Of a stretch of 64,000 nucleotides of DNA, positions 45,232 to 55,217 are shown piece after piece. Position 1 is the stretch's first letter. Each line of letters begins with the position of its first letter. This DNA is from Phocaeicola faecicola (GTDB lineage: Bacteria; Bacteroidota; Bacteroidia; Bacteroidales; Bacteroidaceae). The position numbers and the translations under genes were made by a program. The DNA is taken from the NCBI RefSeq assembly GCF_013618865.1, contig NZ_JABSOE010000014.1:1-64000 (forward strand), written 5' to 3'. The notes beneath the pieces were generated by a model. It was given only the letters and a program-made list of their open reading frames with translations. It had not been told where the DNA came from and made no database searches.

Positions 45232-47520
45232 TTATTGATTGCACTTCATTTTCTTTGCTACGATGGCATCGATACATGCAATGGCGGTGATGTTGACGAT
45301 GTCCCGGACTGAGCTTTCGATGTCGGTGAAGTGGATCGGTTTGTTCAGACCCATCTGGATCGGGCCGATGACTTCGGTTTCGCTCATGTTCTGTATCAGC
45401 TGGTAGGTGGCATTCGCCGAACTCAGGTTCGGGAAGATCAGGGTATTGACTTCCTTGCCGTTGAGGCGGGTAAACGGATATTTTTCGTCTCTCAGGGCGT
45501 TGTTCAGTGCGAATTTAACCTGCATTTCACCGTCGATGGCCAGATCGGGGTAGTGAGTATGCATGTAGTTGATGGCCTCGTGTACCTTGGCCGGACTGCC
45601 GATGTTGTCGGAACCGAAGTTCGAGTATGACAGCATGGCCATTACCGGTTCCTGGTTGAAGAAGCGGACCGCCTTGTTGGCGAGTTTGGCAATGTCAATC
45701 AGCGTATCGGTATCCGGATGGCGGTTGATCAGTGTATCGGCAATGAAGTAAGTACCCTTCTTGGAGTTGAGGATGTGCATGGTACCGAAATGCTTGTATC
45801 CTTCCTGTATGCCGATTACCTCCTTGGCAACCTTGATGGTATTGCTGTACTTGGTGTAAAGTCCGGTTACGAATGCATCCGCATCTCCGGTTTCCACCAT
45901 CATCATACCGAAATAGTTGCGTTCGAACATCTTGTCGATGGCTTCCTGATAGTTGGCTCCTTCGCGGGCACGCTTTTCGCACAGGATGCGTGCGTATCTC
46001 TCGCGGCGTTCCGATTCGCGGTCGTGGCGCAGGTTGACGATTTCGATACCCTCCAGGTTCAGGTCGAGCTCTTTGGCCAGTTTGGTGATACGTTCTTCAT
46101 TTCCCAGAATGATAGGCGTACAGATACCTTCTGCCTTGGCTTCCACGGCTGCTTTCAGCATGTTGGGGTGTGTACCTTCGGCGAATACCACGCGCTGCGG
46201 GCAGCGGCGGGCTGTATCGTACAACTGGCGGGTGAGTTTGTTTTCCTGTCCCATCAGTTCGCGCAGGTGGTTCTTGTAAGCCTCCCAGTCGGTAATCTGC
46301 TTGCGTGCCACTCCCGATTCCATGGCAGCCTTGGCTACGGCCATGGACACTTCGGTAATCAGACGCGGGTCGACCGGTTTCGGAATGAAGTATTCGGCAC
46401 CGAAACTCAGGTTGTTTACGTGGTAAGCCTCATTCACCACATCCGGCACCGGCTGTTTGGCCAGTCCGGCGATGGCTCTTACGGCAGCCAGTTTCATCTC
46501 TTCGTTGATGGCAGTGGCCTGTGTGTCGAGGGCACCGCGGAAGATATACGGGAATCCGATTACGTTGTTGATCTGGTTAGGATAGTCCGAACGTCCGGTA
46601 GCCATCAGTACGTCGGGGCGTGAAGCCATTGCATCTTCGTACGAAATTTCGGGAGTCGGGTTGGCCAGTGCGAACACAATCGGATGGTCGGCCATGCTGC
46701 GTACCATGTCCTGTGTCAGCACGTTGCCTTTGGAAAGTCCCAGGAATACATCGGCACCCTGAATGGCTTCGGCCAGTGTGTGGATGTCGGTACGGCTGGT
46801 GGCAAAGTACTTCTTCTGTTCGTTCAGGTCGGTACGTTCTTTCGAAATCACTCCCTTGCTGTCGAGCATGACGATGTTTTCCAGACGGGCTCCCAGCGAT
46901 ACGTACAACTTGGTACATGATACGGCAGAAGCTCCGGCACCGTTGACTACGATCTTGACTTCCTCAATCTTCTTTCCGGCTACTTCCAGAGCGTTCAGCA
47001 AACCGGCACTGGAAATGATGGCCGTACCGTGCTGGTCGTCGTGCATCACCGGTATGTCGAGCTCTTCTTTCAGGCGCTGTTCAATCTTGAAGCACTCCGG
47101 CGCCTTGATGTCTTCGAGGTTGATACCTCCGAAGGTAGGAGCAATGGCTTTTACCGCTTCGATGAACTTGTCCGGGTCTTTTTCGTTGACTTCAATGTCG
47201 AATACGTCGATGCCTGCATAGATCTTGAAAAGCAATCCTTTTCCCTCCATGACAGGCTTTCCGCTCATCGCACCGATATCGCCCAGTCCCAAAACCGCTG
47301 TACCGTTGGAGATTACGGCTACCAGGTTTCCCTTGGCCGTATAGTCATAAGCTGTTTTAGGGTCTTTCTGTATTTCCAGACAGGGCTCTGCTACGCCCGG
47401 AGAGTATGCAAGTGAAAGGTCTCTTTGTGTTTGATAAGGCTTTGTGGGAACTACTTCTATTTTCCCCGGTTTACCTTGTGAGTGGTAAAGCAAAGCCGCT
47501 TCTTTGGTTATTTTAGCCAT
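45232..47520 (-). CDS. maeB: NADP-dependent malic enzyme (MaeB type)
   Basis: The N-terminal ~420 residues are the malic enzyme ([36 protein letters not shown], and [12 protein letters not shown] for cofactor binding). The C-terminal ~330 residues are a phosphotransacetylase-like domain ([16 protein letters not shown], later [15 protein letters not shown]), thought to regulate the enzyme through acetyl-CoA and not to catalyse. It decarboxylates malate to pyruvate, making NADPH. Length (762) is typical of the fusion. It is a single-gene unit with its own promoter and terminator. Confidence 0.95.
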   Translation of the reverse strand: MAKITKEAALLYHSQGKPGKIEVVPTKPYQTQRDLSLAYSPGVAEPCLEIQKDPKTAYDYTAKGNLVAVISNGTAVLGLGDIGAMSGKPVMEGKGLLFKIYAGIDVFDIEVNEKDPDKFIEAVKAIAPTFGGINLEDIKAPECFKIEQRLKEELDIPVMHDDQHGTAIISSAGLLNALEVAGKKIEEVKIVVNGAGASAVSCTKLYVSLGARLENIVMLDSKGVISKERTDLNEQKKYFATSRTDIHTLAEAIQGADVFLGLSKGNVLTQDMVRSMADHPIVFALANPTPEISYEDAMASRPDVLMATGRSDYPNQINNVIGFPYIFRGALDTQATAINEEMKLAAVRAIAGLAKQPVPDVVNEAYHVNNLSFGAEYFIPKPVDPRLITEVSMAVAKAAMESGVARKQITDWEAYKNHLRELMGQENKLTRQLYDTARRCPQRVVFAEGTHPNMLKAAVEAKAEGICTPIILGNEERITKLAKELDLNLEGIEIVNLRHDRESERRERYARILCEKRAREGANYQEAIDKMFERNYFGMMMVETGDADAFVTGLYTKYSNTIKVAKEVIGIQEGYKHFGTMHILNSKKGTYFIADTLINRHPDTDTLIDIAKLANKAVRFFNQEPVMAMLSYSNFGSDNIGSPAKVHEAINYMHTHYPDLAIDGEMQVKFALNNALRDEKYPFTRLNGKEVNTLIFPNLSSANATYQLIQNMSETEVIGPIQMGLNKPIHFTDIESSVRDIVNITAIACIDAIVAKKMKCNQ

Positions 47521-47568
47521 AGTGTTATAATTTTATTTTAGGTTATTCACTGTTTAGAAAGTATATCG

Positions 47569-47576
47569 CAAATGTA
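47569..47576 (-). promoter_or_regulatory. -7 element of maeB
   Basis: On the minus strand TACATTTG fits TAnnTTTG about 50 bp before the ATG. The -33 element is weak. The other half of the intergenic space serves the RND operon on the + strand. Confidence 0.45.
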
Positions 47577-47753
47577 TGAATAAAATGATAAAAAGAAGAT
47601 TTTTTCACATAAAAAACTACGGATTAATGTATTTGAAGAATTCACTGTGCCAAAAAGTATATAAAATGGAAAATTTGAAATATATTATGGCATAACTTTC
47701 TTTTTTTATGGTTATTCTTAGTTAAATGCACAAAGGTTTCTTCGCTTTTTTAC

Positions 47754-47761
47754 TATCTTTG
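47754..47761 (+). promoter_or_regulatory. -7 element of the RND efflux operon
   Basis: TATCTTTG fits the consensus. GGTTTC about 19 bp upstream is a weak -33. A start near 47768 would leave a ~62-nt leader before the adaptor gene. Confidence 0.45.
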
Positions 47762-47829
47762 TCGAGCTAAAAACTAAGAGTATATAAAAAGTTTTCTATA
47801 AAGGGGAATAAATATTTAATGATAAGAAT

Positions 47830-49041
47830 ATGAATATGTGCATGAAAAGGAACAAGTGTTTTTCTTTTGGCCGGATCTCATTAATGGCTTTGGGAGTATC
47901 GGTCTTGACAGCCTGCGGCGGTGGCCAAGGCGGTATGAAAATAGGCGATAATGAGTTTGCTGTACAGGAGGTTACGATGACTTCCAGCAACCAGACGACT
48001 CAGTATCCGGCTGTGATAAAGGGTTTTCAGGACATTGAGATTCGTCCTCAGGTATCTGGCTTTATCGTGAAATTGTGTGTGGATGAAGGAGCTACGGTAC
48101 GCAAGGGACAGGCATTGTTCCAGATTGATCCGACTCAATACAAGGCAGCCTATGACCAGGCGAAGGCCAGTGTGGCTTCGGCTAAGGCAAACCTGAAGAC
48201 GGTGACTGAAACAGAGGCCAACAAGAAGATGTTGCACGAACAGAAAATCATCAGTGACTTTGAATATCAGACAGCAGTAAACAACCTGTTGACTGCCAAG
48301 GCAAACCTGGCTCAGGCAAAGGCGGCTTATGCAGCGGCTGAACAGAACCTGGGATTCTGTACGGTAACCAGTCCTTCGGACGGAGTCATCGGTACGTTCC
48401 CTTACCGTGTAGGTGCGCTGGTGAGTCCTTCGGTGGCTGAACCGTTGACTACCGTTTCTCAGATCGGCGATATGTATGTGTATTTCTCAATGACTGAAAA
48501 GCAGTTGCTGGCCATGACAAAGGCTGGAGGTACACTGAAGGAACAGCTGGAAAAGATGCCGGCAGTGAAACTGCAGTTGTCTGACGGAACCCTGTATGAT
48601 GCTGAAGGTAAGATTGATGCCGTAAGTGGTGTCATCGACCAGACTACAGGTTCTGTAAGTATGCGTGCTATCTTCCCGAACAAGCAGAATATCCTGCGAA
48701 GCGGAGGTATGGCCAATGTGGTATTCCCTTATGCCATGAATGATATCATCCTGCTTCCTCAGTCGGCTACTCAGGAAATCCAGGACAAGAAATTCGTATA
48801 CGTACTGCAGGCAGACAGCACACTGAAACATACTGAAATCCAGGTGTCAAATCTGAACGACGGCAAGAACTATATCGTGACTGGCGGACTGAAGGCCGGC
48901 GACAAGATTGTAGTGGAAGGTGTTCAGACTTTGCAGGACGGACAGAAGATTACTCCGATCACTGTGGCTCAGAAAGAGGCTAAGTATCAGAAGGCTTTGC
49001 AGGACCAGCGTGACGGAAACATTCAGACTGCGTTCAATTGA
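47830..49041 (+). CDS. RND efflux adaptor (AcrA/MexA type)
   Basis: A lipoprotein signal ends LTACGGG with the acylated Cys at residue 29 (starts at 47830 or 47842 are equally possible). The membrane-fusion fold follows: a lipoyl half with IEIRPQVSGFIVKLCVDEGATVRKGQ, a coiled-coil hairpin (~110-165), the other lipoyl half VTSPSDGVIGTFPYRVGALV, and beta-barrel and membrane-proximal domains. It connects the inner-membrane pump to the outer-membrane channel. It is the first gene of a five-gene cluster, followed by the pump 48 bp later. Confidence 0.92.
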   Translation: MNMCMKRNKCFSFGRISLMALGVSVLTACGGGQGGMKIGDNEFAVQEVTMTSSNQTTQYPAVIKGFQDIEIRPQVSGFIVKLCVDEGATVRKGQALFQIDPTQYKAAYDQAKASVASAKANLKTVTETEANKKMLHEQKIISDFEYQTAVNNLLTAKANLAQAKAAYAAAEQNLGFCTVTSPSDGVIGTFPYRVGALVSPSVAEPLTTVSQIGDMYVYFSMTEKQLLAMTKAGGTLKEQLEKMPAVKLQLSDGTLYDAEGKIDAVSGVIDQTTGSVSMRAIFPNKQNILRSGGMANVVFPYAMNDIILLPQSATQEIQDKKFVYVLQADSTLKHTEIQVSNLNDGKNYIVTGGLKAGDKIVVEGVQTLQDGQKITPITVAQKEAKYQKALQDQRDGNIQTAFN

Positions 49042-49089
49042 TGTGCAGCGTGAAAACTATATCGTATAATATTATTTTGAGGGAATAGA

Positions 49090-52000
49090 ATGAAACTAGA
49101 TAAATTTATTAACCGCCCGGTACTGTCAACGGTAATTTCTATCTTGATAGTTATCCTGGGTATTATCGGTCTGGCCACCCTGCCGGTAACACAGTATCCG
49201 GACATTGCGCCTCCTACCGTATCGGTAAGAGCTACCTATACGGGAGCCAATGCGCAGACCGTTTTGAACTCAGTAGTGGCACCGCTGGAAGACCAGATCA
49301 ATGGTGTGGAAAATATGATGTATATTCAGTCTACTGCTTCCAACAGTGGTTCGGCGGATATCAGTATTTACTTTAACCAGGGTACCGACCCGGATATGGC
49401 TGCGGTGAACGTGCAGAACCGTGTGTCAATGGCGCAGGGTCTGTTGCCGGCCGAGGTTACCAAAGTCGGTGTGACTACTCAGAAACGTCAGAACTCTATG
49501 TTGCTGATCTTCTCTTTGTACGATGCGGAAGATAAGTACAACATCGAGTTTATCGAAAACTATGCGAAGATCAACTTGATTCCGGAAGTACAGCGTGTAA
49601 AAGGTGTGGGTGATGCCAACGTGATGGGTCAGGACTACTCTATGCGTATCTGGCTGAAACCGGATGTGATGGCACAGTACAAGCTGGTTCCGTCGGATAT
49701 TTCTGGAGTATTGGCTGAACAGAATATTGAAGCGGCTCCCGGACAGTTCGGTGAACGCGGTAACCAGACTTTCCAGTATACGATCCGTTACAAGGGACGT
49801 CTGCAGCAGACTGAAGAATTCGAGAATATCGTAATCAAGGCATTGCCTGACGGTGAGGTGCTTCGTCTGGGAGATGTGGCACGCATTGAGCTGGGCCGTC
49901 TGGCTTATACCTTTAATAATACGGTAAACGGTCATAAGGCGGTAACCTGTATCGTGTTCCAGATGGCAGGTACCAACGCTACCGAAACCATCAACAACTT
50001 GCTGGATGTAATCAGCAAGGCTGAAGAAAACTTGCCTTCGGGATTGAAGATCAATGTGGCTCAGAATGCCAACGACTTCCTTTACGCTTCTATCCACGAA
50101 GTAATCAAGACATTGATCGAGGCCTTTATCCTGGTGTTCATCGTAGTATACGTATTCTTGCAGGATATGCGTTCTACCTTGATTCCGGCCATTGCCATTC
50201 CGGTGGCGTTGATTGCTACCTTCTTTGTGTTGAAACTGATCGGCTTTAGTGTGAACTTGCTGACACTGTCGGCCATGGTGCTTGCCATTGCGATTGTGGT
50301 CGATGATGCCATCGTTGTGGTCGAAGGTGTCCATGCCAAGCTGGACCAGGGATATAAATCGTCTCGTGAGGCTTCTATTGATGCCATGAGTGAACTGGGC
50401 GGTGCATTGGTTTCCATTACACTGGTCATGATGTCCGTGTTTATCCCGGTAAGTTTCATGGGAGGTACGGCCGGTACGTTCTACCGTCAGTTCGGTATTA
50501 CAATGGCCATCTCTATCGCCTTCTCGGCATTGAACGCGCTGACATTGTCTCCGGCACTGTGTGCCATCTTCCTGAAACCGCATGATTCAGAGCACAAGCC
50601 TAAGAAGATGAGTATGGTAGACCGCTTCCATACTTCGTTTAATGCAGCTTACGATTCTTTGTTGAAGAGCTATAAGAAACGTGTGGTATTCTTCATTCAT
50701 AAGAAATGGTTGTCATTCGGTCTGGTAGCTGCCTCTATCGTGCTGCTGGTATTCTTCATGAAGATTACTCCGACCGGTATGGTGCCGAACGAAGATACGG
50801 GTACCATCATGGGTGCAGTGACACTGCCTCCTGGAACCTCACAGGAACGCGCTATGGAAGTGCTCCAGCGTGTAGACAGTCTGGTAGCAGCAGAACCGGC
50901 CGTACAGTCACGTACCATCATTTCCGGTTATAGCTTCATCGGTGGTCAGGGACCTTCTTACGGTTCTGTCATCATCAAGCTGAAAGACTGGGAAGAACGT
51001 TCAATGATGCAGAATTCGGACATCGTATATGCTACTTTGTTCATGCGTGCCCAGAAGGTAATCAAGGATGCACAGGTATTGTTCTTCGCACCTCCTATGA
51101 TTCCGGGTTATTCTGTATCAAGCGATATCGAGTTGAACATGCAGGATAAGACCGGTGGTAGCCTGGATCACTTCTTTGACGTAGTCAAGAATTATACCGC
51201 TGCCCTGGAAGCCCGTCCGGAAATCAACTCTGCAAAGACAACCTTCAACCCGAACTTCCCTCAGTATCAGCTGGATATCGATGCGGCAGCTTGTAAGAAG
51301 GCTGGTATCAGTCCGAGCGATATCCTTACTACCATGCAGGGATATTTCGGTGGTCTGTATGCATCTAACTTCAACCGTTTCGGTAAGATGTACCGTGTAA
51401 TGATTCAGGCTGAACCGGATGCAACGAAGAATATGGAATCACTGAACAGTATCAAGGTCAGAAACGGAAACGAAATGGCTCCGATTACACAGTTCGTAAG
51501 CATGAAGAAGGTGTACGGTCCGGATATCATCAGCCGTTTCAACCTGTATACTTCCATGAAGGTGATGGTGGCTCCGGCTTCCGGATATACTTCAGGTCAG
51601 GCATTGCAGGCCATTGCAGAAGTGGCAAAAGAGAACCTGCCTATGGGATTCGGCTATGAGCTGGGAGGTATGGCGCGTGAAGAGGCTTCTTCAAGCGGAA
51701 GTACTACCGGTATCATCTTTGTGCTGTGTTTCGTATTCGTTTACCTGTTGCTGAGTGCACAGTACGAAAGTTACATCCTGCCGTTGGCCGTATTGCTTTC
51801 AGTACCGTTCGGTCTGATGGGTAGCTTCGTATTTGTCAACGGATTCGGTGCACTGGGAAGCATCCCGGCCTTGAAGATGATTCTGGGTACGATGTCAAAC
51901 GACATCTACATGCAGATTGCCTTGATTATGTTGATGGGTCTGTTGGCTAAGAATGCCATTCTGATTGTTGAGTTCGCCCTCGACCGCCGTAAGCAGGGTA

Positions 52001-52320
52001 TGAGTATCTCATGGGCTGCCGTACTGGGTGCCGCTGCCCGTCTGCGACCGATTTTGATGACCTCACTGGCCATGATCGTTGGTTTGATTCCGTTGATGTT
52101 GGCCATGGGAGTAGGTGCTCACGGTAACCGTACGCTGGGTGCTTCTGCCATCGGAGGTATGTTGATCGGTATGATTTTCCAGATTTTCATCGTGCCTGTA
52201 CTGTTCGTGGTATTCCAGTGGCTGCAGGAAAAAGTCAAACCGATGGAATGGGATAGCCTTGATGAAAGCGAAGTAGAAGCTGAAATCGAACAGTATTCTC
52301 CAACAAACATTCACAAATGA
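49090..52320 (+). CDS. RND multidrug efflux pump (AcrB/HAE1 type)
   Basis: The 1,076-residue protein has the 12-helix RND layout with two large periplasmic loops. Proton-relay residues are visible: Asp405 and Asp406 in VVDDAIVVVEG and a Lys in GLLAKNAILIVEFA. The N-terminus INRPVLSTVISILIVILG is characteristic. It uses the proton gradient to expel hydrophobic or amphipathic compounds such as bile salts and drugs. The stop TGA overlaps the next gene's ATG by four bases (52317-52320), so the outer-membrane partner is translationally coupled. Confidence 0.95.
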   Translation: MKLDKFINRPVLSTVISILIVILGIIGLATLPVTQYPDIAPPTVSVRATYTGANAQTVLNSVVAPLEDQINGVENMMYIQSTASNSGSADISIYFNQGTDPDMAAVNVQNRVSMAQGLLPAEVTKVGVTTQKRQNSMLLIFSLYDAEDKYNIEFIENYAKINLIPEVQRVKGVGDANVMGQDYSMRIWLKPDVMAQYKLVPSDISGVLAEQNIEAAPGQFGERGNQTFQYTIRYKGRLQQTEEFENIVIKALPDGEVLRLGDVARIELGRLAYTFNNTVNGHKAVTCIVFQMAGTNATETINNLLDVISKAEENLPSGLKINVAQNANDFLYASIHEVIKTLIEAFILVFIVVYVFLQDMRSTLIPAIAIPVALIATFFVLKLIGFSVNLLTLSAMVLAIAIVVDDAIVVVEGVHAKLDQGYKSSREASIDAMSELGGALVSITLVMMSVFIPVSFMGGTAGTFYRQFGITMAISIAFSALNALTLSPALCAIFLKPHDSEHKPKKMSMVDRFHTSFNAAYDSLLKSYKKRVVFFIHKKWLSFGLVAASIVLLVFFMKITPTGMVPNEDTGTIMGAVTLPPGTSQERAMEVLQRVDSLVAAEPAVQSRTIISGYSFIGGQGPSYGSVIIKLKDWEERSMMQNSDIVYATLFMRAQKVIKDAQVLFFAPPMIPGYSVSSDIELNMQDKTGGSLDHFFDVVKNYTAALEARPEINSAKTTFNPNFPQYQLDIDAAACKKAGISPSDILTTMQGYFGGLYASNFNRFGKMYRVMIQAEPDATKNMESLNSIKVRNGNEMAPITQFVSMKKVYGPDIISRFNLYTSMKVMVAPASGYTSGQALQAIAEVAKENLPMGFGYELGGMAREEASSSGSTTGIIFVLCFVFVYLLLSAQYESYILPLAVLLSVPFGLMGSFVFVNGFGALGSIPALKMILGTMSNDIYMQIALIMLMGLLAKNAILIVEFALDRRKQGMSISWAAVLGAAARLRPILMTSLAMIVGLIPLMLAMGVGAHGNRTLGASAIGGMLIGMIFQIFIVPVLFVVFQWLQEKVKPMEWDSLDESEVEAEIEQYSPTNIHK

Positions 52321-53711
52321 TTATGATGATGAAAAAACAGATAATAGGAACCATGTGTCTGGCTGCTTTGATGAGTAGCTGTCACATTTACAAATCATAC
52401 GACAGACCGGAAACGATAGATGCCTCGGGCATCTATCGTGACCCGGCATCGGCTGTCGATACGCTGGCTGCCGATACCGCAAATATGGGTAACCTGCCCT
52501 GGAAAGAAATTTTCCGGGATGCAAAACTGCAGGCGCTGATCGAGGAAGGTTTGTCCAAGAATGTGGATATCCAGGCTGCAGCGCTCCGGGTACAGGAGGC
52601 CAAGGTGATGCTTACCGCTGCGAAATTGTCTTACTTGCCTTCCATCAATCTGGCTCCTCAGGGAACTGCCACCAGCATGGGAGGAAGCAATTATGTAAAG
52701 GCATATCAGTTGCCGGTATCTGCCAGCTGGGAAATTGACCTTTTCGGAAAGATCCTGAATACCAAGCGCGGACAGAAGGTGGCTTATGAGCAGAGCAAGT
52801 ACGCAGAACAGGCTGTCCGTTCACAGATTATATGTGGCATTGCCAACGTATATTATTCGTTGCTGATGCTCGACCGTCAGGTGGAAATCACTACCGAAAC
52901 TGCGGCTATCTATAAAGAGAATGTACGTGCCATGGAGGCCATGAAGATTGCCGGTATGACTACCGAAGCAGCTGTGGCACAGATGCGTGCGGCCAGCCAT
53001 CAGGTTGAGGCTTCTCTGCTCGACCTGAAGCGCCAGGTACGTGAAACGGAAAACTCTCTGGCAGTGTTGCTGGCAAGAACTCCGCAGACCGTAGAACGGG
53101 GTACACTGGCCGAACAGGTAATGCCGGAAGAACTTGCTGCGGGTGTTCCGATGCAGTTGCTCGAGAACCGTCCGGATGTGAAGATGGCGGAAATGACTTT
53201 GGCGGCTGCTTATTATACTACCAACTCTGCACGTGCAGCCTTTTATCCGGGACTGAACATTACAGGTCTGGCCGGCTGGACAAACGGTTCGGGAGTGACT
53301 GTGGTTAATCCGGGAGAATTCATGCTCCAGGCTTTGGCTTCATTGGCACAGCCTATTTTCAACAATGGAAAACTGATTGCCAACCTGAAGGTGTCAAAGG
53401 CTGAGGAAAAGATTGCCCAGATGAACTATCAGCAGACGATTCTGGAAGCAGGAAAAGAAGTGAGTGATGCCTTGTTCCTCTTCGATACACAGACTAAAAA
53501 ACTGGCAGAAGACCGTGGACAGGTGGAACAGCTTGATAAGGCTGTGACATACACCAATGCCTTGTTCCAGAGCGGAGAGGCTACTTATCTGGAGCTACTG
53601 ACTTCACAGCAGAACCTGCTGAGTGCTCAGTTGAGCGAGGTAGCTGATAACTTCCAGCGCATACAGGCTGTCATCAACCTGTACAGTGCATTGGGAGGGG
53701 GCAGAGAATAA
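52317..53711 (+). CDS. RND outer-membrane channel lipoprotein (NodT/OprM type)
   Basis: The lipobox is LMSSC, followed by HIYKSYDRPE, as in NodT-family efflux lipoproteins. Two repeated outer-membrane-factor halves follow, with LPVSASWEIDLFGKI and later LLENRPDVKMAEMTLAAAYYTTNSARAAFYPGL. It trimerises to form the exit duct for the pump. Several in-frame ATGs (52317, 52323, 52326 and 52329) are close together; the first overlaps the pump stop by four bases. The LpxA-like gene follows 22 bp downstream. Confidence 0.92.
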   Translation: MIMMMKKQIIGTMCLAALMSSCHIYKSYDRPETIDASGIYRDPASAVDTLAADTANMGNLPWKEIFRDAKLQALIEEGLSKNVDIQAAALRVQEAKVMLTAAKLSYLPSINLAPQGTATSMGGSNYVKAYQLPVSASWEIDLFGKILNTKRGQKVAYEQSKYAEQAVRSQIICGIANVYYSLLMLDRQVEITTETAAIYKENVRAMEAMKIAGMTTEAAVAQMRAASHQVEASLLDLKRQVRETENSLAVLLARTPQTVERGTLAEQVMPEELAAGVPMQLLENRPDVKMAEMTLAAAYYTTNSARAAFYPGLNITGLAGWTNGSGVTVVNPGEFMLQALASLAQPIFNNGKLIANLKVSKAEEKIAQMNYQQTILEAGKEVSDALFLFDTQTKKLAEDRGQVEQLDKAVTYTNALFQSGEATYLELLTSQQNLLSAQLSEVADNFQRIQAVINLYSALGGGRE

Positions 53712-53733
53712 TTAACCTTAAATACATGCAACT

Positions 53734-54507
53734 ATGATTAGTCCATTAGCTTACGTGGATCCGTCTGCAAAGATTGGAAAAAACGTTACCATTCATCCTT
53801 TTGCCTATATCGACAAGAATGTTGAGATAGGCGATGATAATGTAATTATGCCGTATGCGAGTCTGATGAGCGGTACTCGCATGGGAAAGGGGAATACTGT
53901 ATATCAGGGAGCAGTGGTTGCTGCGGTTCCTCAGGATTTTGCATATCAGGGAGAAGACACACTGGCTTACATCGGTGACCACAATGTCATTCGTGAGAAT
54001 GCGGTGATTATCCGCGGTACACATGCCGGTCATGCTACCCGTGTGGGAGACCATAACTTCATCATGTCGGGAGCCCGTCTGTCGCATGACGTACAGGTAG
54101 GAAACCACTGTATTGTAGGTAACGGTTCTCAGGTTTCGGGAGATTGTATCATTGAGGACTATGCGATACTGACTTCCAACGTACTGATGCAGGGAAAGAC
54201 TCGTCTGGGAAGCTATTCAGTCGTACAGGGCGGATGCCGTTTCATCAAGGACATTCCTCCTTTCATTGTAGCGGCTCACGAACCGATTGCTTTCTATAGC
54301 ATCAATACCAAGGTGCTGGAGCATGCCGGATTCTCGGAAACCCTGATCAAGCACATTGCTCAGGCTTACCGTATCTTGTACAAGGCAAATACCTCTCAGC
54401 ACGATGCGTTGTTGCGTATCCGTGAACAGATACCGCACAGCAAGGAGATAGATATGATCATTTCGTTTGTAGAAACCTCTCAGTTGGGAATTATCCAACA
54501 TGGATGA
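53734..54507 (+). CDS. LpxA-like UDP-GlcNAc acyltransferase
   Basis: The left-handed beta-helix hexapeptide fold fills residues 1-190 and a helical tail ends the protein, as in LpxA (257 residues against 262 in E. coli). Motifs match: PQDFAYQGEDT, IGDHNVIRENAVIIRGT. The catalytic base equivalent to E. coli His125 is His118 in LSHD. The neighbouring position equal to E. coli His122 is Arg115. LpxA performs the first step of lipid A synthesis. A housekeeping copy is usually beside lpxB/lpxC/lpxD, so this one, inside an efflux operon, is likely a second paralog, with changed chain length or specificity possible. Its TGA overlaps the tetR ATG. Confidence 0.8.
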   Translation: MISPLAYVDPSAKIGKNVTIHPFAYIDKNVEIGDDNVIMPYASLMSGTRMGKGNTVYQGAVVAAVPQDFAYQGEDTLAYIGDHNVIRENAVIIRGTHAGHATRVGDHNFIMSGARLSHDVQVGNHCIVGNGSQVSGDCIIEDYAILTSNVLMQGKTRLGSYSVVQGGCRFIKDIPPFIVAAHEPIAFYSINTKVLEHAGFSETLIKHIAQAYRILYKANTSQHDALLRIREQIPHSKEIDMIISFVETSQLGIIQHG

Positions 54508-55160
54508 AAAAAACAGATATGGCGGGCGTAAAGAAAGTAAAGTGTGACAGAAAGGAATTGAGACAGAGGGTGCTGGCTGTAGCAGCCCGGGCATTTGCCG
54601 TTCATGGCATACGCAATGTGCGCATGGATGACATTGCAGGCTCGCTGTCTATTTCGAAACGGACGCTTTACGAACTGTTTACCGACAAGGAACAGCTTTT
54701 GCTCGAAATCATGTTGGAGCATCACCGGGAGATGCATCTTTATATTGCGGAAGTAGCTTCCAGGGCAGAGAATGCCCTGGAAGTGATTTTCGCTTTCTAT
54801 ACGCGCAAGTCGAGGGAACTGTGCGAACTCAACCCGTCGTTTTTCCGTGATTTAAGAAAATATCCGAAGGTGCTGGAGTGCATCCGGGAAAAACAGAAGG
54901 CGAACGATGCAGAGGCATTGGCGCATTTCAAGCAGGGAGTGAAGCAGGGAATTTTCCGCGACGACATCAATTTCGATATTATCAACCAGGCTATGTCCAT
55001 GCAGTTGGACCTGCTGATTTATTCCGACATCACCGAAGATTATCCGCTGGCCGATATTTACCGGGAAATCACATTTTTACACATGAGGGGCATTACCACG
55101 GAGAAAGGTATGCAGATGGTAAATGCTTTTTTGCAGTCTGTGGTCGAAAAGCAGGAGTGA
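54504..55160 (+). CDS. TetR/AcrR family transcriptional regulator
   Basis: Residues ~15-65 are a TetR-type helix-turn-helix (MDDIAGSLSISKRTLYELFTDKEQLL), followed by a helical ligand-binding domain. Length 218 fits the family. It starts four bases inside the end of the LpxA-like gene, so it is the last gene of the efflux cluster and probably controls its own operon, either as repressor of the promoter near 47754 or in response to a pump substrate. That link is inferred from position; no operator was identified. Confidence 0.9.
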   Translation: MKKTDMAGVKKVKCDRKELRQRVLAVAARAFAVHGIRNVRMDDIAGSLSISKRTLYELFTDKEQLLLEIMLEHHREMHLYIAEVASRAENALEVIFAFYTRKSRELCELNPSFFRDLRKYPKVLECIREKQKANDAEALAHFKQGVKQGIFRDDINFDIINQAMSMQLDLLIYSDITEDYPLADIYREITFLHMRGITTEKGMQMVNAFLQSVVEKQE

Positions 55161-55168
55161 TACTCTCC

Positions 55169-55195
55169 TTGGTAATTAAAAATACCCTATCTTTG
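55169..55195 (+). promoter_or_regulatory. promoter of the SGNH/MBOAT operon
   Basis: TTG at 55169-55171 and TATCTTTG at 55188-55195 have a 16-bp spacer, slightly short. A start near 55202 gives a ~16-nt leader. Confidence 0.5.
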
Positions 55196-55217
55196 CACCT
55201 GTTTATTATGGTGACAG

